Of a DNA stretch of 64,000 bases, positions 47,477 to 60,452 are shown in pieces (position 1 is the stretch's first letter; each line of letters starts with the position of its first letter). The stretch comes from Ziziphus jujuba (taxonomy: Eukaryota; Streptophyta; Magnoliopsida; Rosales; Rhamnaceae), in NCBI RefSeq assembly GCF_031755915.1, contig NC_083382.1:13669001-13733000 (forward strand). Direction: 5' to 3'. Below the pieces are notes generated by a model that saw only the letters and a list, made by a program, of their open reading frames with translations, was not told the origin of the DNA and searched no databases. The translations under genes were made by a program, and so were the position numbers.

Positions 47477-50400
47477 TGTAACAACCCATCCCAAAGTACA
47501 ACAGAAAATTTCCAACTTTGACCGAGGTTGACTGTTGACCGTTGATTGAAGGGGTCAAAAGTTGACTTTTTGACTCGAATGGAATTCTAGGTTGACGGAG
47601 GTACCGTTACGAAGTACACGTTGGCACGAGTTTGTAGACTAGTAGCACATTGAAAACGGAGCTACGGTTTGAAAGATATGAGCAAAACAAGTTGAGGTCC
47701 AAACTGTCCAAAGGATGCCGGAGTTGACTTTTTATTCATGTAAAGTTGAGCTTTAACTCATGCATGGTTGTGAAGTACTCATCGATACGAGTCCGTAGAC
47801 TAGCGGCACGCCTAATTTGGACGTACGGTTAAAAAGTTATGGATATGTGAAGTTTTCTGAATACCATAATATTTTATTATATCTGGCTTAAGTGAATAGT
47901 GATGCCACGTGTCGACATCTGAGAGGTCCACGTGGGTGAACAGTGTCACCCCACGGTGGCTTTTATTTTGGCAAAACGTGGGGGGAGGAGAGAGAAAGAG
48001 AGAGAGGGAAGGAGAGAGAGAGAGAGCTAGAGAGAGAAACGATTGGCCACCGCCATTTAGCCGTTTTCCGGGCACCCTTTCCCCACACGTGCCACCCCAC
48101 TGCCTCCACCTCCTCAATTCCGACAGGCCACCCAAATCTTACGGCCAACCGGCCGGTAATGCACCGGGATCGGAGCGTTTTCCGGCGACGACCATTTTTC
48201 CCCTCCACCACCGGCCACCGCCGTTTGACCCATTTCCGGCCATTTTCAAGCCACACGTGCCAGCCACCCCTCACCACCTCGTCATTTTCGGCCAGCCGAC
48301 CAAATTTCATGCCCAACTGATCGGCGATACGCCCGGATCGGGGTTTTTTCGGGGGGTGGCGTCAAACCCATATCTCTTCGCCGTCCGGTCGCCATTTGCC
48401 TCACCGCCGGTCCCGTTGGAACCCTCTCCCCTTGATCTACAAAACCCCCAAATATCTCAGCCATCGGCCACCAGACGCGCCGGCGGCGGCAACGGTTGCT
48501 GGTGATCGCGGTGGCTCGCCGGAAAATCCAGTTCCGGCGAGTACCCAGTTGCACCGCCGGCCCCTCCCCACTAATTCCGACCCCCTGAATCCAAATCCGG
48601 TGTCCTTTTCCTCCAATTCGTGACGGTTTGGGAGAATCAAGGCTCTAAAGGCCGAAAGCTTTCCAGCGAGATTCCGGCCACCACCGGTCCGATCTCCGGG
48701 AAGTAAGACCAGATTCGTAATCCTCGTCACTCAAGCTTCAATTCGGTATATTATTCATCAATTTTGGTTAACGTTTGTGTTTAACCCGCTGAGTATCGGG
48801 TATTATTTAATCGAATAAAATATTATTTTATTTGACTGTGTGTGAATTGTTGTTTTAGGAGCACGTGTGCGTCGTAGAATTGATCCCATGGAGGATCTTA
48901 GGTTAATTGTGTGCTCCAGGTGAGTGACCCGCCTTTAGAACTATTTTGGGATGATTAATTATATTTATTTTGTGTTAATTCAATATCTGTAATTATGCTC
49001 ATATGGTGGAATTTAAATATAATTGTGGAAAAAATATTATTTTATATATATATATATATATATCCATTGATGCTAAATGAAGGTTTGGGTTATTAAGAAA
49101 TTCTCGATTATTATCATTGTGATTTAATTGTATTTATTACGCATGAGCAATGTGTTTTCATTAATTAATTGTATTTTGATTTTAATATTATTTTTAGGCA
49201 TTATTTGATTTTTAAATATTTCAAGGAAAATATTGGTTTAAGTTAGTGGTTTCAAATTTTATAATTATACCCATGGAACATTATGTGATTTAATTTATTA
49301 TATTTCAAAAATATTTATGCCATTAGAAAATTTGAATATTTAAATTGATGGAATTGAGAGCTGGTAGATTTGAAATTTATGGCATTTATGACGATGATTA
49401 TAAAGGAATTGTGAAAAATTTACGGGTTTAATTGGATGGAATAAATCCGGTATGTTTATGGAAAATTTGAGATTTTGAGATATATTGATTTATGATTTTT
49501 AGATGCACCATACACGTACTAGTGTTTTGTATATATGGATGTGATTAGTGCGCACATGGATGTGATTAGCGCGTAGGTGGGTGTGAGTAGCACGTAGGTG
49601 ATTTATGGGGTTGTCTTGTGTTTGCCGTCGGATGAGGGTAGGCCGCCCCTCCATGGCTGGGATGCCTGTTTGCAGTGGCGCAGTGGGACGCCACGCGACC
49701 GTATGCCGGTTTCTCTCTTTAACCTCCTGTCTGGCAGTACCTCGGGACGCTGGGTACTGTTGGCGTCACTGGTATATAGTGGGTGCATCAACTGATTTTC
49801 AAAACTCGGATTTCAAAATAAATATTTTGAAATTATATTTAAATTAAGAAGATATTTAGTGTTGTTTTATTGTTTATTTCAATGGAGGTTTTAATTTGAT
49901 TTAATTTTTCCTTTACTTAATTATTCAATAAATTGATTTATTTTAATTATTTAATTATTTCTTGAATTGTCTTAATGTAAGTTTTATTAATATTTTGGTA
50001 TTATTTGTTTATGACATTTATTAATTATTTAGTAATTATTACGAAATTATTTTTATTTTTATTTCTATTTTATTTTCATTATAAATTTTGGATGCTTGAT
50101 TTATTATATTTTATTGGATATTTAGTTGACTAATTGATTCCTTGGTTTTCGGGAAATAGAAATAACGGGTTTTGAGAAAATATTTTAAAAGGGAAACTTT
50201 TCCAACCGAGTGAATGGTGAGAGTTTTGAGAGGAAATATTATTTTCAATTAATTATTATTTATTAATTATTTAATTGTTTGGTATTGATTAATTAAGTTT
50301 CTCTTATTGTTATATCATTACTATTATATTTGTACAGTAGATAGGGTCACTCACTGAGATGATTAGCATCTCATATTTTTAAATTCCGTTCCCCTAGGTC

Positions 50401-50819
50401 CAGGTTGGGAGACGTTGATCGTCCGGGGCGAGCTCGACGTCTCAGTTCATTGCCGAAAGTTCAAGAAGCATTTCTTCCCTTTTTTCTCTCCATCTTGTAT
50501 TGCTTCCTTATCTAACATTGTATTAATTCCACATTTATTTTTATAATACTCTGTATACTGTATTGGACATTTAGTTATTAATTATGCACTGATTTACTGT
50601 TATTCATTTGGAGTGCTGCAAATCGTGGAATCAAATTGTAGTAATGTGGGAGGAATAAGGGGATGTTTCTAGAAGTGTGTTTTCAGTGCAGAAAATTTAT
50701 GGTAAGTCCAACCCTTAGGGGAGGTTCTGCCGGATTTTCCATTAGAGGGTCTAGTAGGGTTTCCCTGGGATCAGGGCTTGTCTAGGGTTTCGGTGAGGAA
50801 TTTTGGATGGGTCCTGACA
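47477..50819 (+). mobile_element. Solo LTR of the long-LTR family (copy 2)
   Basis: 3343 bp from TGTAACAACCCATCCC to GGGTCCTGACA. The flanks TTAAT (47472-47476) and TCAAT (50820-50824) match at 4 of 5 bases, consistent with an older target duplication. The order of parts is the same as at 35430: GTTGACC start, GA tract (about 47990-48040), GC-rich CCGGCCA region, a 61 nt exon-like segment (48859-48919), and a GC patch near 49620-49790. It is inserted in a copia Pol sequence. The open frames at 47909-48730 lie in the GC-rich part on both strands and are not coding. Confidence 0.8.
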
Positions 50820-50824
50820 TCAAT

Positions 50825-51115
50825 GGTTTTGTCTGAATGTCTGCAATCTGAAGGTGAGAAGGAAGAAAACGTGTGACAAGCTATCCTGTGGCAACCTATT
50901 CCCTAGCAAAGTGATAATCAATTTAGACATGCTTGGTACGGCCATGGAGAACTAGATTCACTGTCATATGCAAAGCACTGAGATTGTCACAAAGAAGCTA
51001 TGGAGGTTTAAGAAGAGGAACACTAATATCTCGTAAGAGGAATGTGATCCACATGAGTTCTGCAGTTGTTGAGGCCACTGCTCGATATTTTACTTCTGTA
51101 CTTGATCATGCAACT
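50825..51115 (-). pseudogene. Copia Pol, RNase H C-terminal fragment
   Basis: The - strand frame reads EVKYRAVASTTAELMWITFL, then LLRDISVPLLKPP, LLCDNLSALHMTVN, VLHGRTKHV, IDYHFARE and SHLQIADIQTKPL. These are the standard blocks at the end of plant copia polyproteins. Four in-frame stop codons interrupt it. The + strand frame 50933-51175 is its antisense shadow. Confidence 0.85.
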
Positions 51116-52776
51116 GTTCATAGACTAGCGGCATGTTTATATTGTTGTAAAGTTCTCATCGATACAAATTCATAGACTAGTAGCATGTTTGGTTTAGATT
51201 TGTGGTTAAAAAGTTATGGACCTTCAAAGTTTGATAATTTTTTTTGAGATTGCATTTACTAGATACCAATCTATACGTGTGAAAAATATGTACATGGTGC
51301 TCACTGATACTGTGCCACATGTCAAGTAATTAACCAATTGTGTGAGTGCACAATGGCACCCACAATTGGTTTTATTGGTGGAGAAGGGGTGAGAGAGGGG
51401 AGATAAAGAGGAGAGAGAGAGAGACAGAAAGAGAAAGAGAGAGAGAAAATTAGCCTTACACCATTCACCATGCTCCGCCCACTGTCAGTATGCACACGCT
51501 AGACCTTGTTTCAGCTGCCTCGAGGTCGATCGATTGGTTAGGTTTCATAGCCAGCAGGCCGACGATGCACTAGATCGGTGAGATTTTCAATGGTGGCTTA
51601 GCCAGCTTTGTCGATAGTTTTCTCCAAATCTGTCCATCTTCTATTCTTACCACCCATACCACTATGTAGCCCACCCTCCAACCGACTTTCCCATAAATTT
51701 TGATGGCCGGTGGCCGTCGAACGTGCCAGCACTCGAGATCTTTTCTAGCGACGGTGGTGGTGTGTCGATTTCCTTTCTTTCAGTGAGTTTCCGATGTGTC
51801 CACCACCCTTTCCCACATATTTCAATCTTCCTAAACCCAAATCTGAGGTTCGTTTCATCCAAATCTTACTAGATTGGGAGATTGAGGGACAATTAATTTC
51901 CGAGTTTCTAGGTCAGATCTCGGCCACCACCGATCCAATCTTTGAGAGCTAAGACTAATCTATGGTCCTCGTGTTGTGAGCTTCATTTTGGTATATAATA
52001 TACATATTTTGGATAATGTTTGTATTAACTACCTTGGGTAAATTGTGTATATTATACATTATTAAAATATTATTTTAATTAGTGTTGTGCTTTGATAATA
52101 TGTTAGGCACACTGTGAACCATGTGACCGATCCTGTGGTGGATCTCGAGTGATCTATGCATTTCAAGTGAGTGGTCCATTTCAAAATTTATTTTCAGACC
52201 AATATAATTATTTATTTGTGTTGTTTAAATTTCTAAAAAATTTTGTATGTGTTAAATTTAAGAGAAATGGTTATTTAATTTTATTGTGCCAATACATGTA
52301 GACTTAAATATAATTGTTGTACAAAATTGATTTTATGGTTTTAAAGAAATTATTTATGTTAAATTTATTGTTAAATTTTATTATGAAATTTACTATGCAT
52401 AATAAAATATATTTATGTGTATTTAATTATTTGTGAATTTCATGTGATTTAATATAATTATTGTATAAATCAATTTTAAGAATTTAAGAAAAATAATAGT
52501 AATAATTTATTATGTATATAAACATATTTGTGTATTTAAATATTTGTGAAATTGAAATTATTGTGGTAAAAATTGAATTTATAAATTGTTGGATTTACTA
52601 TGAAGGTTTAAAAGAAAATATGAAATTTTTATGGGTTTAGAAAAATATACTAAATCTGGTGGGCATTTTATGAAATTTAATATTGTCAATTTTATGGTTT
52701 TAGATGCATTATATAGTACTGGTGGGCATTAGTGTGCAGGTATTTATTAGCCATTTTGTTGAAGCTATGGGCGAGA

Positions 52777-55737
52777 TGTAACACCCCGTCCCGAACCATG
52801 TCGGAATTTTTGCACGTTGACCGAGGTTGACCGTTGACCGTTGACCGAAGGGGTCAAAAGTTGACTTTTTGATCCGGTTGGAATTCTAGGTTGACTGAGG
52901 TACCGTTACGGAATACACGTTGGCACGAGTTCGTAGACTGGTAGCACGTTGAAAACGGAGCTACGGTTTGAAAGTTTTGAGCAAAACGAGTTGAGGTCCC
53001 AACTGTCCAAGGGGTGCCGGAGTTGACTTTTTATTCATGCAAGGTTGAGCGTTGACTCATGCATGGTTGTGAAGTGCTCGTCGATACGAGTCCGTAGACT
53101 AGCGGCACGTCCGATTTGGACATGTGGTTTGAAAGTTATGGACCTGTAAAGTTTTTCAAATATTGTATTATTTTAATATTATTTTTACACGCATAACGAG
53201 GTGCCACGTGTGACTCAATGAAGGTGGCCATGTGTCACCATGGTGAAATGCCACATGTCAACCATGTGAAAAAAAAAAAATCAAATTATTTTATTATTTT
53301 TGAATAATAATATTATTATTAATATTATTTAATTATTTCTTTTTCTTTTCCTTTTTCTTTCTCTTTTTCTTTTTCTTTTTCTTTTCTTTTCCCCACGTGG
53401 GAAAACACCACCATTTCTTTTTCTTTTTCTTTTTCTTTTTTTTCTTTCTTTTTTCCCTTCTTCTTCCCCGAAACACACACGACACACACAGTTATTTTTC
53501 TTCCCTCCGGCCGTCCCTCTCTCTCTCCCGTGTTTTTGAATTCCGGCCACCCATAGCCCTCACGCGCCAGCCACCAAGGAAGCCCGCCACCTCGCCAGCT
53601 TGGCCGCCAAGTTTCACGGCCAGCCGCCGCCGGACGCGCGCCGATCGGGCCAGAGAAGCCGTCGGCCGGCCAAGTTTCTCTCTCCTCTTTTCTTGTGTTT
53701 TCCGGCCAGCCTACTCCCAATTGAGCCTCCTATCCCCCTATTTTGGGTCCTCTGAATCCAAAAATGGCCTCCAATCCCAAAAATTCGAAGCGGTTTGCGA
53801 GATATGGAGAAGTGAACACCGGCCGAACCTTTCCGACCAAATTCCGGCCACCTCCGGCGGAATTGGGGTCGACGGAGACCGGATTGGTGATCCTCGTTCC
53901 ACGAGCTTCGATTCGGTATATCATTCGACCATTTTGGTTAACGTTTGCGTTTAAGCCCCTGGGTACCGGGTATTATTTACCCGAATAAAATATTAATTTA
54001 TTTGACTGTCTGTGAATTTTGTTCTAGGAGCACCGGTGAGTCGTAGAATTGATCCCGTGGTGGATCATGGGTTAATTGCGTGCTCCAGGTGAGTGACCCA
54101 CCTTTAAAAATATTTTCGGGGTAATTAATTGTATTTATGTGGTATTAATTTGGTATCTGTAAAATTGTGCTCATGTGGTGTATTTTAAATATAATCGGGA
54201 AAAATATTATTTTATATATATATTTATCATTGGTAATAAATGAAAATTTTGGGATCATTAAGAAATTCCCGATTATTATTTTATGGTGATTTAATTATGA
54301 ATTATATTGTTGTTTAATTTATTATGCATGAGCAAAGTGAATTTTGGTGGTATGTGTACGTGGTTTTAAATTTGATTTTCGGGGCATAATTGGGTTAAAT
54401 ATTTTACGAAAATATTTGGTTATATTTTATAAATTATGCCTGTGGTATTTTTATGGTTGCATTTCGTATTTCGAGAAAATTGTGGTTTGTTGTTATCGCT
54501 ATTTCGTACCGGGTGATTGGATAAAATATGTGGGATGGTGTTTTGTGAAATTTTGGTATACTTCCCACGGTGGTTTTTGGAAAAACGGTACAGTTGGTTG
54601 TTTATGTTTATTTTTAGACGCACTCATACAGTATTGGTGTTCTGGTGTATGGTGTATGGACACGTGGTAGTGCGCGGTTATTATCTGGTTTAGCGCACGG
54701 TTATTACTTCACCCGTGAGTTGCCATTGGACCGTGGGCAGGCAAGGTTATTGTTGCGCACAGCCGCCCCCCTCCTTGGCCGGGTGATGGTTTTTAGCAGT
54801 CGGTACTGTCGGGACGCCGAAGTGACCACTGCAGGTTTCTCTCTTTAACCTCCCGCCAGTCGGTGCTCGGGACGCTGGGTATCGGAGGGCATCACCGGTA
54901 TATGGTGTGGTGCGTCAGGTGTAATTGTCGGTGTAAATTGCAATTAAAGTTTAAAACCCCAAAGGTGTTCAAAAAAAAAAAAAATTTATTTATTATAATT
55001 TATTACAGAATATTTATATTTGGGGTATTTATTTATTTGTTTATTTGTTGTTTATTAATTCGTTTGGTTCCTTGGTTTTTGGGAAGTACGTACAAGGGTT
55101 TTGTGAAAATGTTTTAAAAGGGGAACATTTCAAACAGAGTGAATAGTGAGAGTTTTGAGAGAAATTATTACTTTAAATATTTATTTATTTATTTATTTAA
55201 TTGTTCGGTATTGCTTAATTAAATTCCTTTATTTTTATATTATTAATATTAAAGGTGTATAGTAGTTAGGGTCACTCACTGAGATGATTAGCATCTCACA
55301 CTCTTAAATTCCGTTCCCCTAGGTCCAGGTTGGAGACGTTGATTGTCCGGGGCGAGCCCAACGTCTCAGTTCGTTGCCGAAGGTTCAAGAAGCTTTTTCT
55401 TCCCTTTTTCCTCTCTATCTTGTATTACATTCTTATCCGTCATTTTATAGATTCCACATTTGTTGTATAATGCTCTGTATACTGTATTGTTGTTCTTATG
55501 CACTGGGTTGCTACTGTGGTTTTATTTTGAAGTGCTGCAATTTGTGGAACCAACTTGTAGTTTGTGGGAGGAATAAGGAGATGTTTTTAGAAGTGTGTTT
55601 TCAGTGCAGGTAGTTTGTGGTAATTAAATCCCTTAGGGGAGGCTCTGCCGGATTTTCCGTTGGAGGGTTCGGTAGGGTTTCCCTGGGATCAGGGCTGTCT
55701 AGGGTTCCGGGGAAGGAATTCTGGACGGGTCCTGACA
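52777..55737 (+). mobile_element. Young solo LTR of the long-LTR family (copy 4), nested
   Basis: 2961 bp, TGTAACACCCCGTCCC to GACGGGTCCTGACA, with a perfect 5 bp target duplication CGAGA (52772-52776 and 55738-55742). It is inserted in the older LTR 51116-57587. It contains the GTTGACC start, a pyrimidine-rich TTTCTTTTTC tract (53335-53450), a GC-rich CCGGCCA region and the 61 nt exon-like segment at 54028-54088. The reading frames 53325-53988 lie in this GC-rich/CT-rich part on both strands and are not called. Confidence 0.8.
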
Positions 55738-55754
55738 CGAGAGGATTGGCAAGT

Positions 55755-56373
55755 AGAGGTGGCAATCTAGATCATGACATGGCGACACGCTCGAAAACGG
55801 TACGGAATAAATGAGTTTGGGTTTATCATAAATGGATTCGGATCATAATCGGATCAACTCATTTAACACGATTATTAATTGTTTTATTTTTGGGTTGATC
55901 CATTTAACTCGAAATTGACCAATTATGATCCATTTATTAAATGTGTCAATTTCAATCTGACACGATTATATACCTATTACAACCCATTTAAATTTAATTT
56001 TAAATTATAATTTTATTCATAATATAATATTTAATAACTAAAAAATATTATAAATTAAAAACTTTATAAAAACAATTTTCTCTTATTAATTTTTTAAAGA
56101 CAAAAAATAAATCTTTAATAAAACAAAAATAACTAGGTTAATTTTCGGGTAAACAGATCAATTTTAGATTAACAGGTTAATAGGTCAATATGACCTGTTA
56201 GAGTAATCGTGTTAAATAGGTCGTGTCGTGTTGACCTGTTTATAAACAGGTCGGGTTAGTGTTTTAGGTACCTGACATGATTAATAAATAGATTATGTTG
56301 GATTAGGTATTTTTTATACGATTATTAAATGGATTAACACCAACACAACCCATAAACACGAATTGCCAGGTCT
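55755..56373. mobile_element. Small TIR DNA transposon (non-autonomous)
   Basis: Short inverted ends, AGAGGTGGCAAT on the left and AGACCTGGCAAT as the reverse complement of the right end. They are flanked by a perfect 10 bp direct repeat ATTGGCAAGT (55745-55754 and 56374-56383; one further A is ambiguous). The interior is AT-rich with GACCTGTT/AACAGGT and AACACGA motifs, and there is no coding frame. The duplication length favours a Mutator-like origin over hAT. Confidence 0.65.
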
Positions 56374-57587
56374 ATTGGCAAGTATCTTACATAGTGAGTA
56401 TTAGTCGCCCTCCTTTGGTCGTAGAATGATATGTTGTTAGCTTCAGCACCTTGGAATGCTAAAGTGACCATTTGCAAGGTTCTCCTCTTTAATCTTCCTG
56501 TCAGAGGGGTACTTTGGATGTCGGCTACTGCTTAGTATCACTTGGTATATAATGTGGTGCATCATGTTATTTTTCTTATATGTTTTTTAAAATAAAGTGT
56601 TTTAAAATGTATTTATTACATTCTAATTATTTATTTCAAGCTTGTGTTTTAAATTATTTAAAATACTATTTTATTATTTAATTAATTTATTTAATCATAA
56701 TTTTGTATATTAATGTTAATTTCATTTTTTTATATTAAATTTCTTAACATATTTTAACTTATGTTATTTTGTCCTATATTTAATAATTGTTTATCAAATT
56801 ATTTTCAACGTTATTTTAATTTTAAATTATTTCTATTTTTATTTATTTCCTTGATTTTTGGGAATATAAAAATGATGGATTTTGTGAAAATAATTTAAAA
56901 GGGGGCTTTTCAAACTCAATAAAATAGTAAGGTCTTACGAGAGAATAATAAATATTTATTTAATTATTCATTTACTTATTTCATTTATTAATTTGCCCAA
57001 TTATTTATTTATTTATATATTTATTTCTCATTAAATACCTTTATTTTATAATACTTTAGTTTATGTATAAGTTGGGTGCCATTCACTGGGATGATTAGTA
57101 TATCATTATTTTTTTATTTTTAAATCCACTTTTTTAGGTCCAAGTGTTAATAGACGTTGATTGACCGAGATGCATGCTCATTGTTCTTATATGTTGCTAT
57201 GTTCCAAGAAAAGAATTTTCTTTCTTTTCTGTAATTTTTCTTTTGTATTTCTCCCTGTATTTTTATTAAATTTTGCACTTGGTGTAAGCGTTAGTATGCT
57301 CTGATTCTACTGCGTTGGATTTTTGTTATCTATATATATATATTTTTTATGGCTGTAGTTGTTGTTATTTTTGTTATTGAAGTGTTGTTGTAGAAAATCC
57401 CATAGTAAGGTAGGAGGAATAAGATGGTGTTTTACTAGAGTGTATTATTTGTGCAGAGAATTTTGGAGCACGTCCAATCCTTAGGCAATATGTTGTCGGA
57501 TTTTTTATAGGAATGTCCGATAAGGTTTCCCTAGTCGGGACTTATTTAGGGTTCCGATAAAAAATCTTGGATGGATCTTAAACAGGC

Positions 57588-58400
57588 TCTAATGACCTTG
57601 TATACCAGACTTTATTCTACATTATTCACATGGGGTTTCCAAAAATCTAAGATGGAATAATAGTTTTAATTTATGTAGATAATGCCTTGGTTATAGGGCC
57701 AAATGTCAAATTGATAAGTTCTCTAAAGGATTTAGGGTCATTGTCTTTCTTTCTTGGCATTGAAGCAGTGCGAGACTTAACAGGCTTGTATTTAACATAA
57801 ACAAAATATATACAAGATCTGCTTGCCAAAATCAAAGTGGACGATGCTAAGCTTATATCCACACTGGCCAGTACTAGTGTACAGCTGGGTAAAAAATGTC
57901 AGGCTTCCTTTCAAAGATGTTTTTCTTTATTGAAGTGTGATCAGTGCATTACAATATATACCTTATGCTGAGACTTGGCCAGAACTCTCATTTATTGTGA
58001 ACAAGCTGAATCAATTTATGCCATTCCTAGCTAATGCCCATTGGACAGCATACAAATGGATCCTATGTTACTTGAAAGGCACTATTTCTCTTGGACTTTT
58101 TATTCAAACTTCTTATAAACTTCCTTTTTGGATATACTGATGCTGATTAGGCATCTAAAATAGACGATTGTCTGTCAATTGGGGGTTATTGTGTTGTAGT
58201 ATGTTCTAGTGCACAGTCAAAATACCAGACACTAACCAATGGTATTGCTGAAATTACTTGGTTGCAATCATTGTTTGCATGAGTTGAAAATTCAAATTCC
58301 TCTAGCACCTGTATTATGGTGTGATAACATGGGAGCTAGCTCACTTGCTTCAAGCCTCGTTCTGTACACAGATGAATGTACATTTTGTATAAGGATATTA
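57588..58400 (+). pseudogene. Copia Pol fragment (reverse transcriptase end and RNase H)
   Basis: On the + strand, with stops and small frame changes, the blocks in order are LYTRLYSTLFTWGFQKSKM, IYVDNALVIGPN, SLKDLGSLSFFLGIEA, TQTKYIQDLLAKI, then NAHWTAYKWILCYLKGT, and DADWASKIDDCLSIGGYCVV. These are the YVDD-region and RNase H blocks of Ty1/copia; the catalytic YVDD has become YVDN. No LTR is recognised beside it. The frame 57671-57862 on the other strand is a shadow; 57937-58140 on the + strand is part of the fragment. Confidence 0.75.
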
Positions 58401-60452
58401 TCACACTAGAGATCCCTAAACTATATACTGTTAGTGACACTTTAGTCCTCAAAATTTTTATTTTTATTTATTTATTTATTTTTTTCCAATTGGTCCCTAA
58501 GCTTGTTAATTTGTTTCATCGTTAGTCCTTTACTACCTTTCCATCCAAAATTCTATCAATATGAGGACCAAAGTTCAATTTTATAAGGTTTAAAGACCAT
58601 AGATGCAATGAATACCAAAAAAAGAAAAAAAAAAACTAAATAATACTTTTAAATAAAATAAATACTTTTTTTTATTAATAATTACTTAAAAATCTTTATA
58701 ATTTTTTTTATAGAAAATCATGAAAATAAAACTGGGAAAGTACTTTATCCTTTGGAATATTTTTTAAAAAGATAAAAAAATGTAAGATATATAAAAATTA
58801 TTTATTAACAATTTTATTTTTAAAATCAAATGTTATTTTTTTAAGTTTCATTTTACTGCCTTTATTTATTTATTATAACTTTTTTAATTTATGCTAATGA
58901 TTTACAAATATTTTTAAAATTTTATATTGGTTATTTAATTTTATATTCTTTTACAAACATTTGATACTTTATTCAGTTTTAGATATGGTTTTGTATCCCA
59001 ATTTATCAAAAAAAAAAAATGATATGATTTTGTATAAAAAGTATAACTTTTTAGGTTTTTACGAGTCATATAGAAATTATTTTTGAAAAAAATCATTTCA
59101 AAAAAATATTTTTCTCTTAAAATTTTTAATTATTAGCACATATGATTTAAAAATTTTAATAATTCGAAAATAAAATAAATGAAGTGTATATATATATATA
59201 TATAACCTTAACTAAATGGCATTTGATTTTAAGAATAACTTTTTTGAAAGTAATTTATACATATTTTAAATTTTTTATATTTTTGAAAAAAGAAATTTCA
59301 AAAGATAAAAGTATTGTCCCAATTTTATTTTTATGATTTTCTATGAAAACAATTTTAAAGTGGGTTGGGAAGACCAACTCTCATTCAAGGAAGCGGACCG
59401 TTGACGACAGCAGACCGGGAAGGACAGATTTTAAAATAATTATTGATAAAATTATTTATTTTATTAAAATATATTTAAAAATATTATTTAAGTCTTTTTT
59501 GATGTTTAATACATGTATTCTCTAAATTATATAAAAATTATAATAGAATTTTGAATAGAAAATTAATTAGAAATTACCAGTGAAACATATTAGTAAATTT
59601 AAAAATTAATTTGTTGAAAAATAGCTTTAAAATCAAAATATCATAAATAATATAATATAGTTTAGAAAGCTTTGATCACAATATTCCTTTTGTATATGAT
59701 AAAATAATTGAAAACCGGTTAGAAGTTAGACACGTTCCATCCTCGAAACAAGTTGCAATATTATGACATAGATTCTTCCAAGTGTACGGTTTATAGTGTT
59801 CGGTCTAAGTTTAATTTGCAAAACTCGCGCTTGAGTTTGAGGATAAGTTATAAGTCATCTTAGCCGTTGAAACCATATTGTTGATTAATGTTTGTTTTGA
59901 TAATTATTGTAATTAGTTTGACAGCTTGGTGTCACATGCAACTTAGCAACACTTAGCCAAGTGTATATGTATGTGTCACTTTACGTATGAATGAAATGAC
60001 AAGTCTTCCCTCACCTGTACTATATGGACACTTGTAGGTAAGCAAATGGTTATTGTCTTCTAGCCATTAGATGCATGTCACGTAGTCAATCACTGTATCC
60101 AATGCAAGTAGTCCTTGGACAAACATGTCGGTGACCCCATGTCCCAAAAAGAAAAGTCTCAGGTCACACAATTAGACAAGTTTTGGAAAGAACCATCCTT
60201 CTCTCATTTATTTTTGCGTTGAACAAATTGCTAGGATAGTTAGCTGTACACTCAGAAAATTAAATAATAATTTATTAAATTTTATGAAAGTATTATAAGC
60301 TGTTGTCACGCAATATACTTTGATATAGATAGTGTCAGCATCATTTTCTCTTACATTAAATAACAAAGCAAATGCATCTTTTGGCATTCTCGAACAGCAA
60401 TAAAATTGTAAAAAAGCAAAGAGGAAAAACAAAGAAAAAATACAAAACATAC
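58401..60452. other. AT-rich intergenic DNA upstream of WSD copy 3
   Basis: No gene recognised. 58400-58620 has the TTTAGTCCTCAAA / TTGGTCCCTAAGC wording common in plant inverted-repeat transposons, but I could not pair its ends. The promoter of copy 3 should lie in the right part; no convincing TATA box was found. Confidence 0.4.

Larger units (their letters stand above)
47222..51115 (-). mobile_element. Ty1/copia retrotransposon remnant split by a solo LTR
   Basis: On the - strand, from high to low coordinates: the RNase H end of Pol (51115-50825), an interruption by the LTR 47477-50819, the last Pol residues (47471-47397), a purine-rich TTGAGGGGG tract, and one LTR of 148 bp (47222-47369, TG...CA). 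The protein reads smoothly across the insertion: IADIQTKPL on one side, SDLFHNFRAKLGVHPIPPAS on the other, which shows the order of events. The other LTR and the gag, integrase and RT parts are missing. Its LTR is related to those of the TRIM next to it. Confidence 0.75.
51116..57587 (+). mobile_element. Old degenerate solo LTR of the same family, interrupted twice
   Basis: 51116-52776 and 55743-57587 together follow the family order: CTCATCGATACAAATTCATAGACTAG, AAAAAGTTATGGACC, a GA tract (51410-51447), a decayed exon-like segment near 52110-52167, the GC patch at about 56400-56560, and the 3' end GGATGGATCTTAAACA. The 5' terminus is missing. A younger family member (52777-55737) and a TIR element (55755-56373) sit inside it. 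It is clearly more diverged than its insert, as the nesting requires. Confidence 0.7.

Noticed and set aside
50933..51175. 80-codon + strand frame
   Set aside because: It is the antisense of the copia RNase H fragment, whose - strand translation matches the family.
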